Assembly: GCF_000003605.2 (NCBI RefSeq)
Contig: NW_003144930.1
Coordinates: 1 to 41,113, forward strand
Direction of reading: 5' to 3'
Length of the DNA stretch: 41,113 nt
Source: Saccoglossus kowalevskii
Lineage: Eukaryota > Hemichordata > Enteropneusta > Harrimaniidae
Shown here: in pieces, positions 23,731 to 36,946 of the stretch
Numbering within the stretch: the first letter of the stretch is position 1
How the letters are laid out: every line of letters starts with the position of its first letter
Notes under the pieces: generated by a model
Databases searched by the model: none
What the model was told of the DNA's origin: nothing
The model's input: only the letters and a program-made list of their open reading frames with translations
Made by a program: the position numbers and the translations under genes

Positions 23731-26561
23731 GTTAACGCACAGCGCAAAGTTGTTCAAAGTGAGTGCAAAGTTGTGCAAAGTCATTGAAAAGTCTATAGAT
23801 GTATTTGTATATATGTCCCAAGTTGTTGGCATATAGAAACGCGCAATGTAACGTCGACAAATTTAATAAAAGCCAGTTGAAAGCAGTCAATAAATGTTCA
23901 CATGAGCTGACTGTAAAATTGCAGAAAACAGCGTGCAAAGTTGTAAAAAACGAAGGAAATGTTGGCGGAGTTGCTTGTATATTTAACCTAAGTCATTATC
24001 ATAACAACCCCGCAGTTAAATTTCGAAAATATTAAGTAAATGTTGCGTGAATGCCTCATATATAAGCAGATTATCACAACAGTCAAGCGAAAAATCGACA
24101 ACAAACTGGTTACAAAGTTGTGTAAAGCGATTGCAAAGTTGGTAGTTTCATTCGGGATTGTTACCTGTGATATCATAATAACATGTCCCATAGTTAAAAG
24201 TTCGAAAATGTGAATAAATATTTCGTACATTGATGTTAAATTACCGTAGTGTTACTCCAAGTATGTAGAGGTCATAGGTCAATCCTAGAAGGTATTTGTG
24301 CAAGCAATATCGATTTTAAGACATCCAAAAACATGAAATAGTCGCCAATTCGGTTTAATTTCAAATAAGTCTTGCAGCTGAGTGGTTGGGTGACTGACAA
24401 ATATTTTAAGTAAAGCACGATCGGGCGTGGTTAGTACTTGCATGTGAGACTCCCTGAATACATGAGCTGTTGCATTTACTTTGTTTTTTCATCACACACA
24501 TGGAAATGATATAATGCAACGTTCCTGCCTTTTTCCTTACTGTGATGTCAATCATTTATAGTTGAAAATCGTGGCATTTTCGTAAGTTTTTTTATTTAAT
24601 GGAATGTTTTAAAATTCCTTCCAAATTTTGAAAACAAGCTGTTGATGCTGTCGGCACGTAGTGGGTTGTAAGATGTTAACGCACAGCGCAAAGTTGCTCA
24701 AAGTGAGTGCAAAGTTGTGTAAAGTCATTGAAAAGTCTATAGATGTATTTGTACATATGTCCGAAGTTGTTGGCATATAGAAACGCGCAGTGTAACGTCG
24801 ACAAATTTAATAAAAGCCAGTTGAAAGCAGTCAATAAATGTTCACATGAGCTGACTGTAAAATGGCAGAAAACAGCGTGCAAAGTTGTAAAAAACGAAGG
24901 AAATGTTGGCGGAGTTGCTTGTATATTTAACTTAAGTCATTATCATGACAACCCCGCAGTTAAATTTCGAAAATAGTAAGTAAATGTTGCGTGAATGCCT
25001 CATATATAAGCAGATTATCACAACAGTCAAGTGAAAAATCGACAACAAACTGGTTACAAAGTTGTGTAAAGCGATTACAAAGTTGGTAGCTAAATTTGGG
25101 ATTGTTACCTGTGATATCATAATAGTATGTCCCATAGTTAAAAGTTCGAAAATGTGAATAAATATTTCGTACATTGATGTTAAATTACCGTAGTGTTACT
25201 CCAAGTATGTAGAGGTCATAGGTCAATCCTAGAAGGTATTTGTGCAAGCAATATCGATTTTAAGACATCCAAAATCATGAAATAGTCGCCAATTCGGTTT
25301 AATTTCAAATAAGTCTTGCAGCTGAGTGGTTGGGTGACTGACAAATATTTTAAGTAAAGCACGATCGGGCGTGGTTAGTACTTGCATGTGAGACTCCCTG
25401 AATACATGAGCTGTTGCATTTACTTTGTTTTTTCATCACACACATGGAAATGATATAATGCAACGTTCCTGCCTTTTTCCTTACTGTGATGTCAATCATT
25501 TATAGTTGAAAATCGTGGCATTTTCGTAAGTTTTTTTATTTAATGGAATGTTTTAAAATTCCTTCCAAATTTCGAAAACAAGCTGTTGATGCTGTCGGCA
25601 CGTAGTGGGTTGTAAGATGTTAACGCACAGCGCAAAGTTGCTCAAAGTGAGTGCAAAGTTGTGTAAAGTCATTGAAAAGTCTATAGATGTATTTGTACAT
25701 ATGTCCGAAGTTGTTGGCATATAGAAACGCGCAGTGTAACGTCGACAAATTTAATAAAAGCCAGTTGAAAGCAGTCAATAAATGTTCACATGAGCTGACT
25801 GTAAAATGGCAGAAAACAGCGTGCAAAGTTGTAAAAAACGAAGGAAATGTTGGCGGAGTTGCTTGTATATTTAACCTAAGTCATTATCATGACAACCCCG
25901 CAGTTAAATTTCGAAAATATTAAGTAAATGTTGCGTGAATGCCTCATATATAAGCAGATTATCACAACAGTCAAGCGAAAAATCGACAACAAACTGGTTA
26001 CAAAGTTGTGAAAAGCGATTGCAAAGTTGGTAGTTTCATTCGGGATTGTTAACTGTGATATCATAATAACATGTCCCATAGTTAAAAGTTCGAAAATGTG
26101 AATAAATATTTCGTACATTGATGTTAAATTACCGTAGTCTTACTCCAAGTATGTGGAGGTCATAGGTCAATCCTAGAAGGTATTTGTGCAAGCAATATCG
26201 ATTTTAAGACATCCTAAAACATGAAATAGTCGGCAATTCGGTTTAATTTCAAATAAGTCTTGCAGCTGAGTGGTTGGGTGAATGACATATGTTTTAAGTA
26301 AAGCACGATCGGGCGTGGTTAGTACTTGCATGGGAGACTCCCTGAATACACGAGCTGTTGAATTTACTTTTTTTTTCATCACACACATGGAAATGATATT
26401 AGGCAACGTTCCTGCCTTTTTCCTTACTGTGATGTCAATCATTTATAGTTGAAAATCGTGGCATTTTTGTAAGTTTTATTATTTAATGGAATGTTTTAAA
26501 ATTCCTTCCAAATTTCGAGAACAAGCTGTTGATGCTGTCGGCACGTAGTGGGTTGTAAGAT
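23731..26561 (+). repeat. Satellite units 26-28, with 27-28 an adjacent duplicated pair
   Basis: Units 27 and 28 share GTCCGAAGTTG, and are preceded by CATGTGAGACTCCCTG and ACATGAGCTGTTGC, exactly 944 bases apart. Both have the CT-subfamily states (CATTTTCGTAAG, GAAAACAAGC, GTTGCTCAAAG, GTGTAAAG, GTACATATG). Unit 27 also has GTAGCTAAATTTGGG, close to the form in unit 20. Confidence 0.91.
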
Positions 26562-29396
26562 GTTAACGCACAGCGCAAAGTTGATCAAAGTGAGTGCAAA
26601 GTTGTGCAAAGTCATTGAAAAGTCTATAGATCTATTTGTATATATGTCCCAAGTTGTTGGCATATAGAAACGCGCAGTGTAACGTCGACAAATTTAATAA
26701 AAGCCAGTTGAAAACAGTCAATAAATGTTCACATGAGCTGACTGTAAAATGGCAGAAAACAGCGTGCAAAGTTGTAAAAAACGAAGGAAATGTTGGCGGA
26801 GTTGCTTGTATATTTTTCCTAAGTCATTATCATGACAACCCCGCAGTTAAATTTCGAACATATTAAGTAAATGTTGCGTGAATGCCTCATATATAAGCAG
26901 ATTATCACAACAGTCAAGCGAAAAATCGACAACAAACTGGTTACAAAGTTGTGAAAAGCAATTGCAAAGTTGGTAGTTTCATTCGGGATTGTTAACTGTG
27001 ATATCATAATAACATGTCCCATAGTTAAAAGTTCGAAAATGTGAATAAATATTTCGTACATTGATGTTAAATTACCGTAGTGTTACTCCAAGTATGTAGA
27101 GGTCATAGGTCAATCCTAGAAAGTATTTGTGCAAGCGATATCGATTTTAAGACATCCAAAAACATGAAATTGTCGCCAATTCGGTTTAATTTCAAATAAG
27201 TCTTGCAGCTGAGTGGTTAGGTGACTGACATATGTTTTAAGTAAAGCACGATCGGGCGTGGTTAGTACTTGCATGGGAGACTCCCTGAATACACGAGCTG
27301 TTGAATTTACTTTTTTTTTCATCACAAACATGGAAATGATATAAGGCAACGTTCCTGCCTTTTTCCTTACTGTGATGTCAATCATTTATAGTTGAAAATC
27401 GAGGCGTTTTTGTAAGTTTTTTTATTTAATGGAATGTTTTAAAATTCCTTCTAAATTTCGAGAACAAGCTGTTGATGCTGTCGGCTCGTAGTTGGTTGTA
27501 AGATGTTAACGAACAGCGCAAAGTTGTTCAAAGTGAGTGCAAAGTTGTGCAAAGTCATTGAAAAGTCTATAGATGTATTTGTATATATGTCCCAAGTTGT
27601 TGGCATATAGAAACGCGCAGTGTAACGTCGACAAATTTAATAAAAGCTAGTTGAAAGCAGTCAATAAATGTTCACATGAGCTGACTGTAAAATTGCAGAA
27701 AACAGCGTGCAAAGTTGTAAAAAACGAAGGAAATGTTGGCGGAGTTGCTTGTATATTTAACCTAAGTCATTATCATGACAACCCCGCAGTTAAATATCGA
27801 AAATATTAAGTAAATGTTGCGTGAATGCCTCATATATAAGCAGATTATCACAACAGTCAAGCGAAAAATCGACAACAAACTGGTTACAAAGTTGTGAAAA
27901 GCGATTGCAAAGTTGGTAGTTTCATTCGGGATTGTTATCTGTGATATCATAATAACATGTCCCATAGTTAAATGTTCGAAAATGTGAATAAATATTTCGT
28001 ACATTGATGTCAAATTACCGTAGTGTTACTCCAAGTATGTAGAGGTCATAGGTCAATGCTAGAAGGTGTTTGTGCAAGCAATATCGATTTTAAGACATCC
28101 AAAAACATGAAATATTCGCTAATTCGATTTTAATTTCAAATAAGTCTTGCAGCTGAGTGGTTGGGTGACGGACATATGTTTTAAGTAAAGCACGATCGGG
28201 CGTGGTTAGTACTTGCATGGGAGACTCCCTGAATACACGATCTGTTGAATTTACTTTTTGTTGTTCCATCACACACATGGAAATGATATAAGGCAACGTT
28301 CCTGCCTTTTTCCTTACTGTGATGTCAATCATTTATAGTTGAACATCGTGGCATTTTTGTAAGTTTTTTTATTTAATGGAATGTTTTAAAATTCCTTCCA
28401 AATTTCGAGAACAAGTTGTTGATGCTATCGGCACGTAGTGGCTTGAAAGATGTTAACGCACTGCGCAAAGTTGTTCAAAGTGAGTGCAAAGTTGTGCAAA
28501 GTCATTGAAAAGTCTATAGATGTATTTGTATATATGTCCCAAGTTGTTGGCATATAGAAACGCGCAGTGTAACGTCGACAAATTTAATAAAAGCCAGTTG
28601 AAAGCAGTCAATAAATGTTCACATGAGCTGACTGTAAAATTGCAGAAAACAGCGTGCAAAGTTGTAAAAAACGAAGGAAATGTTGGCGGAGTTGCTTGTA
28701 TATTTACCCTAAGTCATTATCATGACAACCCCGCAGTTAAATTTCGAAAATATTAAGTAAATGTTGCGTGAATGCCTCATATATCAGCAGATTATCACAA
28801 CAGTCAGCGAAAAATCGACAACAAACTGGTTACAAAGTTGTGAAAAGCGATTGCAAAGTTGGTAGTTTCATTCGGGATTGTTACCTGTGATATCATAATA
28901 ACATGTCCCATAGTTAAAAGTTCGAAAATGTGAATAAATATTTCGTACATTGATGTTAAATTACCGTAATGTTACTCCAAGTATGTAGAGGTCATAGTTC
29001 AATCCTAGAAGGTATTTGTGCAAGCAATATCGAATTTAAGACATCCAAAAACAAGAAATAGTCGCCAATTCGGTTCAATTTCATATACGTCTTGCAGCTG
29101 AGTGGTTGGGTGACTGACATATGTTTTAAGTAAAGCACGATCGGGCGTGGTTAGTACATGCATGGGAGACTACCTCAATAAACGAGCTGTTGAATTTACT
29201 TTTTTTTGTTCCATCACACACATGGAAATGATATAAGGCAACGTTCCTGCCTCTTTGCTTACTGCGATGTCAATAATTTATAGTGGAAAATCGTGGCATT
29301 TTTGTAAGTTTTTTTATTTAATGGAATGTTTTAAAATTCCTTCCAAATTTCGAGAACAAGCTGTTGATGCTGTCGGCACGTAGTGGGTTTTAAGAT
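26562..29396 (+). repeat. Satellite units 29-31
   Basis: Unit 29 has GTTGATCAAAG, ATAGATCTATTTG, TATATTTTTCCTAAG and CGAACATATTAAG, all shared with unit 32 three units later. Unit 30 has CGAGGCGTTTTTG, TCGGCTCGTAGTTGG and AAAGCTAGTTG. Unit 31 begins with TGGCTTGAAAGATG as in unit 16 and ends with TTTTTGTTCCATC, CCTCTTTGC and TAGTGGAAAATC. Confidence 0.9.
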
Positions 29397-31280
29397 GTTA
29401 ACGCACAGCGCAAAGTTGATCAAAGTGAGTGCAAAGTTGTGCAATGTCATTGAAAAGTCTATAGATCTATTTGTATATATGTCCCAAGTTGTTGGCATAT
29501 AGAAACGCGCAGTGTAACGTCGACAAATTTAATAAAAGCCAGTTGAAAGCAGTCAATAAATGTTCACATGAGCTGACTGTAAAATGGCAGAAAACGCGTG
29601 CAAAGTTGTAAAAAACGAAGGATATGTTGGCGGAGTTGCTTGTATATTTTTCCTAAGTCATTTTCATGACAACCCCGCAGTTAAATTTCGAACATATTAA
29701 GTAAATGTTGCGTGAATGCCTCATATATAAGCAGATTATCACAACAGTCAAGCGAAAAATCGACAACAAACTGGTTACAAAGTTGTGAAAAGCGATTGCA
29801 AAGTTGGTAGTTTCATTCGGGATTGTTAACTGTGATATCATAATAACATGTCCCATAGTTAAAAGTTCGATAATGTGAATAAATATTTCGTACATTGATG
29901 TTAAATTACCGTAGTGTTACTCCAAGTATGTGGAGGTCATAGGTCAATCCTAGAAGGTATTTGTGCAAGCAATATCGATTTTAAGACATCCTAAAACATG
30001 AAATAGTCGGCAATTTGGTTTAATTTCAAATAAGTCTTGCAGCTGAGTGGTTGGGTGACTGACATATGTTTTAAGTAAAGCACGATCGGGCGTGGTTAGT
30101 ACTTGCATGGGAGACTCCCTGAATACACGAGCTGTTGAATTTACTTTTTTTTTCATCACACACATGGAAATGATATTAGGCAACGTTCCTGCCTTTTTCC
30201 TTACTGTGATGTCAATCATTTATAGTTGAAAATCGTGGCATTTTTGTAAGTTTTTTTATTTAATGGAATGTTTTAAAATTCCTTCCAAATTTCGAGAACA
30301 AGCTGTTGATGCTGTCGGCACGTAGTGGCTTGTAAGATGTTAACGCACAGCGCAAAGTTGTTCAAAGTGGGTACAAAGTTGTGCAAAATCATTGAAAAGT
30401 CTATAGATGTATTTGTATATATGTCCCAAGTTGTTGGCATATAGAAACGCACAGTGTAACGTCGACAAATTTAATAAAAGCCAGTTGAAAGCAGTCAATA
30501 AATGTTCACATGAGCTGACTGTAAAACTGCAGAAAACAGCGTGCAAAGTTGTAAAAAACGAAGGAAATGTTGGCGGAGTTGCTTGTATATTTAACCAAAG
30601 TCATTATCTTGACAACCCCGCAGTTAAATTTCGAAAATATTAAGTAAATGTTGCGTGAATGCCTCATATATAAGCAGATTATCACAACAGTCAAGCGAAA
30701 AATCGACAACAAACTGGTTACAAAGTTGTGAAAAGCGATTGCAAAGTTGGTAGTTTTATTCGGGATTGTTAACTGTGATATCATAATAACATGTCCCATA
30801 GTTAAAATTCGAAAATGTGAATAAATATTCGTACATTGATGTTATATTACCGTAGTGTTACTCCAAGTATGTAGAGGTCATAGGTCAATCCTAGAAGGTA
30901 TTTGTGCAAGCAATATCGATTTTAAGACATCCAAAAACATGAAATAGTCGCCAATTCGGTTTAATTTCAAATAAGTCTTGCAGCTGAGTGGTTGGGTGAC
31001 TGACAAATGTTTTAAGTAAAGCACGATCAGGCGTGGTTAGTACTTGCATGGGAGACTCCCTGAATACACGAGCTGTTGCATTTACTTTGTGTTTTCATCA
31101 CACACATGGAAATGATATAATGCAACGTTCCTGCCTTTTTCCTTACTGTGATGTCAATCATTTATAGTTGAAAATCGTGGCATTTTCGTAAGTTTTTTTA
31201 TTTAATGGAATGTTTTAAAATTCCTTCCAAATTTCGAAAACAAGCTGTTGATGCTGTCGGCACGTAGTGGGTTGTAAGAT
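29397..31280 (+). repeat. Satellite units 32-33
   Basis: Unit 32 is the twin of unit 29 (see above) but has a one-base loss in GAAAACGCGTGC and reads GTGGGTTTTAAGATG before its landmark. Unit 33 has GTGGGTACAAAG, AAAACTGCAG, TTAACCAAAG and TTATCTTGAC, with several one-base losses in its distal half (TAAAATTCG, AAATATTCGTAC). Confidence 0.9.
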
Positions 31281-33166
31281 GTTAACGCACAGCGCAAAGT
31301 TGCTCAAAGTGAGTGCAAAGTTGTGTAAAGTCATTGAAAAGTCTATAGATGTATTTGTACATATGTCCCAAGTTGTTGCCATATAGAACCGCGCAGTGTA
31401 AAGTCGACAAATTTAATAAAAGCCAGTTGAAAGCATTCAATAAATGTTCACATGAGCTGACTGTAAAATTGCAGAAAACAGCGTGCAAAGTTGTAAAACA
31501 CGAAGGAAATGTTGGCGGAGTTGCTTGTATATTTAACCTAAGTCATTATCATGACAACCCCGCAGTTAAATTTCGAAAATATTAAGTAAATGTTGCGTGA
31601 ATGCCTCATATATAAGCAGATTATCACAACAGTCAAGTGAAAAATCGACAACAAACTGGTTACATAGTTGTGTAAAGCGATTGCAAAGTTGGTAGTTTCA
31701 TTCGGGATTGTTACCTGTGATATCATAATAACATGTCCCATAGTTAAAAGTTCGAAAATGTGAATAAATATTTCGTACATTGATGTTAAATTACCGTAGT
31801 GTTACTCCAAGTATGTAGAGGTCATAGGTCAATCCTAGAAGGTATTTGTGCAAGCAATATCGATTATAAGACATCCAAAAACATGAAATAGTCGCCAATT
31901 CGGTTTAATTTCAAATAAGTCTTGCAGCTGAGTGGTTGGGTGACTGACATATGTTTTAAGTAAAGCACGATCGGGCGTGGTTAGTACTTGCATGGGAGAC
32001 TCCCTGAATTCACGAGCTGTTGAATTTACATTTTTTTTTCATCACACACATGGAAATGATATAAGGCAACGTTCCTGCCTTTTTCCTTACTGTGATGTCA
32101 ATCATTTATAGTTGAAAATCGTGGCATTTTTGTAAGTTTTTTTATTTAATGGAATGTTTTAAAATTCCTTCCAAATTTCGAGAACAAGCTGTTGTTGCTG
32201 TCGGCATGTAGTGGGTTGTAAGATGTTAACGCATAGCGCAAAGTTGTTCAAAGTGAGTGCAAAGTTGTGCAAAGTCATTGAAAAGTCTATAGATGTATTT
32301 GTATATATGTCCCAAGTTGTTGGCATATAGAAACGCGCAGTGTAACGTCGACAAATTTAATAAAAGCCAGTTGAAAGCAGTCAATAAATGTTCACATGAG
32401 CTGACTGTAAAATTGCAGAAAACAGCGTGCAAAGTTGTAAAACTCGAAGGAAATGTTGGCGGAGTTGCTTGTATATTTAACCTAAGTCATTATCATGACA
32501 ACCCCGCAGTTAAATTTCGAAAATATTAAGTAAATGTTGCGTGAATGCCTCATATATAAGCAGATTATCACAACAGTCAAGTGAAAAATCGACAACAAAC
32601 TGGTTACATAGTTGTGTAAAGCGATTGCAAAGTTGGTAGTTTCATTCGGGATTGTTACCTGTGATATCATAATAACATGTCCCATAGTTAAAAGTTCGAG
32701 AATGTGAATAAATATTTCGTACATTGATGTTAAATTACCGTAGTGTTACTCCAAGTATGTAGAGGTCATAGGTCAATCCTAGAAGGTATTTGTGCAAGCA
32801 ATATCGATTTTAAGACATCCAAAAACATGAAATAGTCGTCAATTCGGTTTAATTTCAAATAAGTCTTGCAGCTGAGTGGTTGGGTGACTGACATATGTTT
32901 TAAGTAAAGAACGATCGGGCGTTGTTAGTACTTGCATGGGAGACTCCCTGATACACGAGCTGTTGAATTTACTTTTTGTTTTTCATCACACACATGGAAA
33001 TGATATAAGGCAACGTTCTGCCTTTTCCTTACTGTGATGTCAATCATTTATAGTTGAAAATCGTGGCATTTTTGTCAGTTTTTTTATTTAATGGAATGTT
33101 TTAAAATTCCTTCCAAATTTCGAGAACAAGCTGTTGATGCTGTCGGCACGTAGTGGGTTGTAAGAT
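31281..33166 (+). repeat. Satellite units 34-35
   Basis: Unit 34 is the twin of unit 9 (CCATATAGAACCG, AAAGCATTC, AAACACGAAGG). Units 34 and 35 both carry GGTTACATAGTTGTGTAAAG. Unit 35 has AAAACTCGAAGG, and its 5S-derived segment begins AAAGAACGATCGGGCGTTG, a substitution in the otherwise constant AAGCACG. Confidence 0.91.
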
Positions 33167-35054
33167 GTTAACGCACAGCGCAAAGTTGTTCAAAGTGAGT
33201 GCAAAGTTGTGAAAACTCATTGAAAAGTCTATAGATGTATTTGTATATATGTCCCAAGTTGTTGGCATATAGAAACGCGCAGTGTAACGTCGACAAATTT
33301 AATAAAAGCCAGTTGAAAGCAGTCAATAAATGTTCACATGAGCTGACTGTAAAATTGCAGAAAACAGCGTGCAAAGTGGTAAAAAACGAAGAAAATGTTG
33401 GTGGAGTTGCTTGTATATTTACCCTATGTCATTTTCATGACAACCCCGCAGTTAAATTTCGAAAATATTAAGTAAATGTTGCGTGAATGCCTCATATATC
33501 AGCAGATTATCACAACAGTCAAGCGAAAAATCGACAACAAACTGGTTACAAAGTTGTGAAAAGCGATTGCAAAGTTGGTAGTTTCATTCGGGATTGTTAC
33601 CTGTGATATCATACTAACGTTTCCCATAGTTAAAAGTTTGAAAATGTGAATAAATATTTCGTACAATGATGTTAAATTACCATAGTGTTACCCCCAGTAT
33701 GTAGAGGACATAGGTCAATCCTAGAAGCTATTTGTGCAAGCAATATCGATTTTAAGACATCCAAAAACATGAAATAGTCGCCAATTCGGTTTAATTTCAA
33801 ATAAGTCTTGCAGCTGAATGGTTGGGTGTCTGACATATATTTTAAGTAAAGCACGATTGGGCGTGGTTAGTACTTGCATGGGAGACTCCCTGAATACACG
33901 AGCTGTTGAATTTACTTTTTTTGTTCCATCACACACATGGAAATGATATAAGGCAACGTTCCTGCCTTTTTCCTTACTGTGATGTCAATCATTTATAGTT
34001 GAAAATCGTGGCATTTTTGTCAGTTTTTTTATTTAATGGAATGTTTTAAAATTCCTTCCAAATTTCGAGAACAAGCTGTTGATGCTGTCGGCACGTAGTG
34101 GGTTGTAAGATGTTAACGCACAGCGCAAAGTTGTTCAAAGTGAGTGCAAAGTTGTGAAAACTCATTGAAAAGTCTATAGATGTATTTGTATATATGTCCC
34201 AAGTTGTTGGCATATAGAAACGCGCAGTGTAACGTCGACAAATTTAATAAAAGCCAGTTGAAAGCAGTCAATAAATGTTCACATGAGCTGACTGTAAAAT
34301 TGCAGAAAACAGCGTGCAAAGTTGTAAAAAACGAAGGAAATGTTGGCGGAGTTGCTTGTATATTTAACCTAAGTAATTATTATGACAACCTCGCAGTTAA
34401 ATTTCGAAAATATTAAGTAAATGTTGCGTGAATGCCTCATATATAAGCAGATTATCACAACAGTCAAGCGAAAAATCGACAACAAACTGGTTACAAAGTT
34501 GTGAAAAGCGATTGCAAAGTTGGTAGTTTCATTCGGGATTGTTACCTGTGATATCATAATAACATGTCCCATAGTTAAAAGTTCGAAAATGTGAATAAAT
34601 ATTTCGTACATTGATGTTAAATTACCGTAGTGTTACTCCAAGTATGTAGAGGTCATGGGTAAATCCTAGAAGGTATTTGTACAAGCAATATCGATTTCAA
34701 GGCATCCAAAAACCTGAAATAGTCGCCAATTTGGTTAAATTTCCAATAAGTCTTGCAGCTGAGTGGTTGGGTGACTGACATATGTTTTAAGTAAAGCACG
34801 ATCGGGCGTGGTTAGTACTTGCATGGGAGATTCCCTGAATACACGAGCTGTTGAATTTACTTTTTTTTTCATCACACACATGGAAATGATATAAGGCAAC
34901 GTTCCTGCCTTTTTCCTTACTGTGATGTCAATCATTTATAGTTGAAAATCGTGGCATTTTTGAAAGTTTTTTTATTTAATGGAATGTTTTAAAATTCCTT
35001 CCAAATTTCGAGAACAAGCTGTTGATGCTGTCGGCACGTAGTGGGATATAAGAT
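33167..35054 (+). repeat. Satellite units 36-37: adjacent duplicated pair at the start
   Basis: Both units are preceded by TTTTTGTCAGTTTTT and share GTTGTGAAAACTCATTG, 945 bases apart. Unit 36 (about 33376-33440) carries the rare block GAAGAAAATGTTGGTGG and ACCCTATGTCATTTTC of unit 6, so only its proximal part pairs with unit 37. Confidence 0.91.
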
Positions 35055-36946
35055 GTTAACGCACAGCGCAAAGTTGTTCAAAGTGAGTGCAAAGTTGTGC
35101 AAAGTCATTGAAAAGTCTATAGATGTATTTGTATATATGTCCCAAGTTGTTGGCATATAGAAACGCGCAGTTTAACGTCCACAAATTTAATAAAAGCCAG
35201 TTGAAAGCAGTCAATAAATGTTCACATGAGCTGACTGTAAAATGGCAGAAAACAGCGTGCAAAGTTGTAAAAAACGAAGGAAATGTTGGCGAAGTTGCTT
35301 GTATATTTAACCTAAGTCATTATCATGACAACCCCGCAGTTAAATTTCGAAAATATTAAGTAAATGTTGCGTGAATGCCTCATATATAAGCAGATTATCA
35401 CAACAGTCAAGCGAAAAATCGACAACAAACTAGTTACAAAGTTGTGAAAAGCGATTGCAAAGTTGGTAGTTTCATTCGGGATTGTTAACTGTGATATCAT
35501 AATAACATGTCCCATAGTTAAAAGTTCGAAAATGTGAATAAATATTTCGTACATTGATGTTATATTACCGTAGTGTTACTCCAAGTATGTAGAGGTCATA
35601 GGTCAATCCTAGAAGGTATTTGTGCAAGCAATATCGATTTTAAGACATCCAAAAACATGAAATAGTCGCCAATTCGGTTTAATTTCAAATAAGTCTTGCA
35701 GCTGAGTGGTTGGGTGACTGACAAATGCTTTAAGTAAAGCACGATCGGGCGTGGTTAGTACTTGCATGGGAGACTCCCTGAATTCACGAGCTGTTGCATT
35801 TACTTTGTTTTTTCATCACACACATGGAAATGATATAATGCAACGTTCCTGCCTTTTTCCTTACTGTGATGTCAATCATTTATAGTTGAAAATCGGGGCA
35901 TTTTCGTAAGTTTTTTTATTTAATGGAATGTTTTAAAATTCATTCCAAATTTCGAAAACAAGCTGTTGATGCTCTCGGCACGTAGTGGGTTGTAAGATGT
36001 TAACGCACAGCGCAAAGTTGCTCAAAGTGAGTGCAAAGTTGTGTAAAGTCATTGAAAAGTCTATAGATGTATTTTTACATATGTCCCAAGTTGTTGGCAT
36101 ATAGAAACGCGCAGTGTAACGTCGACAAATTTAATAAAATCCAGTTGAAAGCAGTCAATAAATGTTCACATGAGCTGACTGTAAAATGGCAGAAAACAGC
36201 GTGCAAAGTTGCAAAAAACGAAGGAAATGTTGGCGGAGTTGCTTGTATATTTAACCTAAGTCATTATCATGACAACCCCGCAGTTAAATTTCGAAAATAT
36301 TAAGTAAATGTTTCGTGAATGTCTCATATATAAGCAGATTATCACAACAGTCAAGTGAAAAAAAATCGACAACAAACTGGTTACAAAGTTGTGTAAAGCG
36401 ATTGCAAAGTTGGTAGTTTCATTCGGGATTGTTACCTGTGATATCATAGTAACATGTCCCATAGTTAAAAGTTCGAAAATGTGAATAAATATTTCGTAAA
36501 TTGATGTTAAATTGCCGTAGTGTTACTCCAAGTATGTAGAGGTCATAGGTCAATCCTAGAAGGTATTTGTGCAAGCAATATCGATTTTAAGACATCCAAA
36601 AACATGAAATAGTCGCCAATTCGGTTTAATTTCAAATACGTCTTGCAGCTGAGTGGTTTGGTGACTGACATATGTTTTAAGTAAAGCACGATCGGGCGTG
36701 GTTAGTACTTGCATGGATGACTCCCTGAATACACGAGCTGTTGAATTTACTTTTTGTTTTTCATCACACACATGGAAATGATATAAGGCAACGTTCCTGC
36801 CTTTTTCCTTACTGTGATGTCAATCATTTATAGTTGAAAATCGTGGCATTTTTGTAAGTTTTTTTATTTAATGGAATGTTTTAAAATTCCTTCCAAATTT
36901 CGAGAACAAGCTGTTGATGCTGTCGGCACGTAGTGGGTTGTAAGAT
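35055..36946 (+). repeat. Satellite units 38-39
   Basis: Unit 38 follows GTGGGATATAAG (as unit 14) and has AACTAGTTACAAAG (as unit 13) and GTCCACAAATTTAAT. Unit 39 is the twin of unit 17 in its first half (ATGTATTTTTACATATG, AAAATCCAGTTG, GTTGCAAAAAACG, AAATGTTTCGTG). The two successive twins keep the same order as their partners in the left half of the array. Confidence 0.9.

Noticed and set aside
29950-30219. Minus-strand ORF of up to 89 codons (starts MIDITVRKK) across the 5S-derived segment
   Set aside because: It is antisense to the 5S-like sequence, and part of its apparent conservation is explained by that structural RNA origin. It is interrupted in many units.
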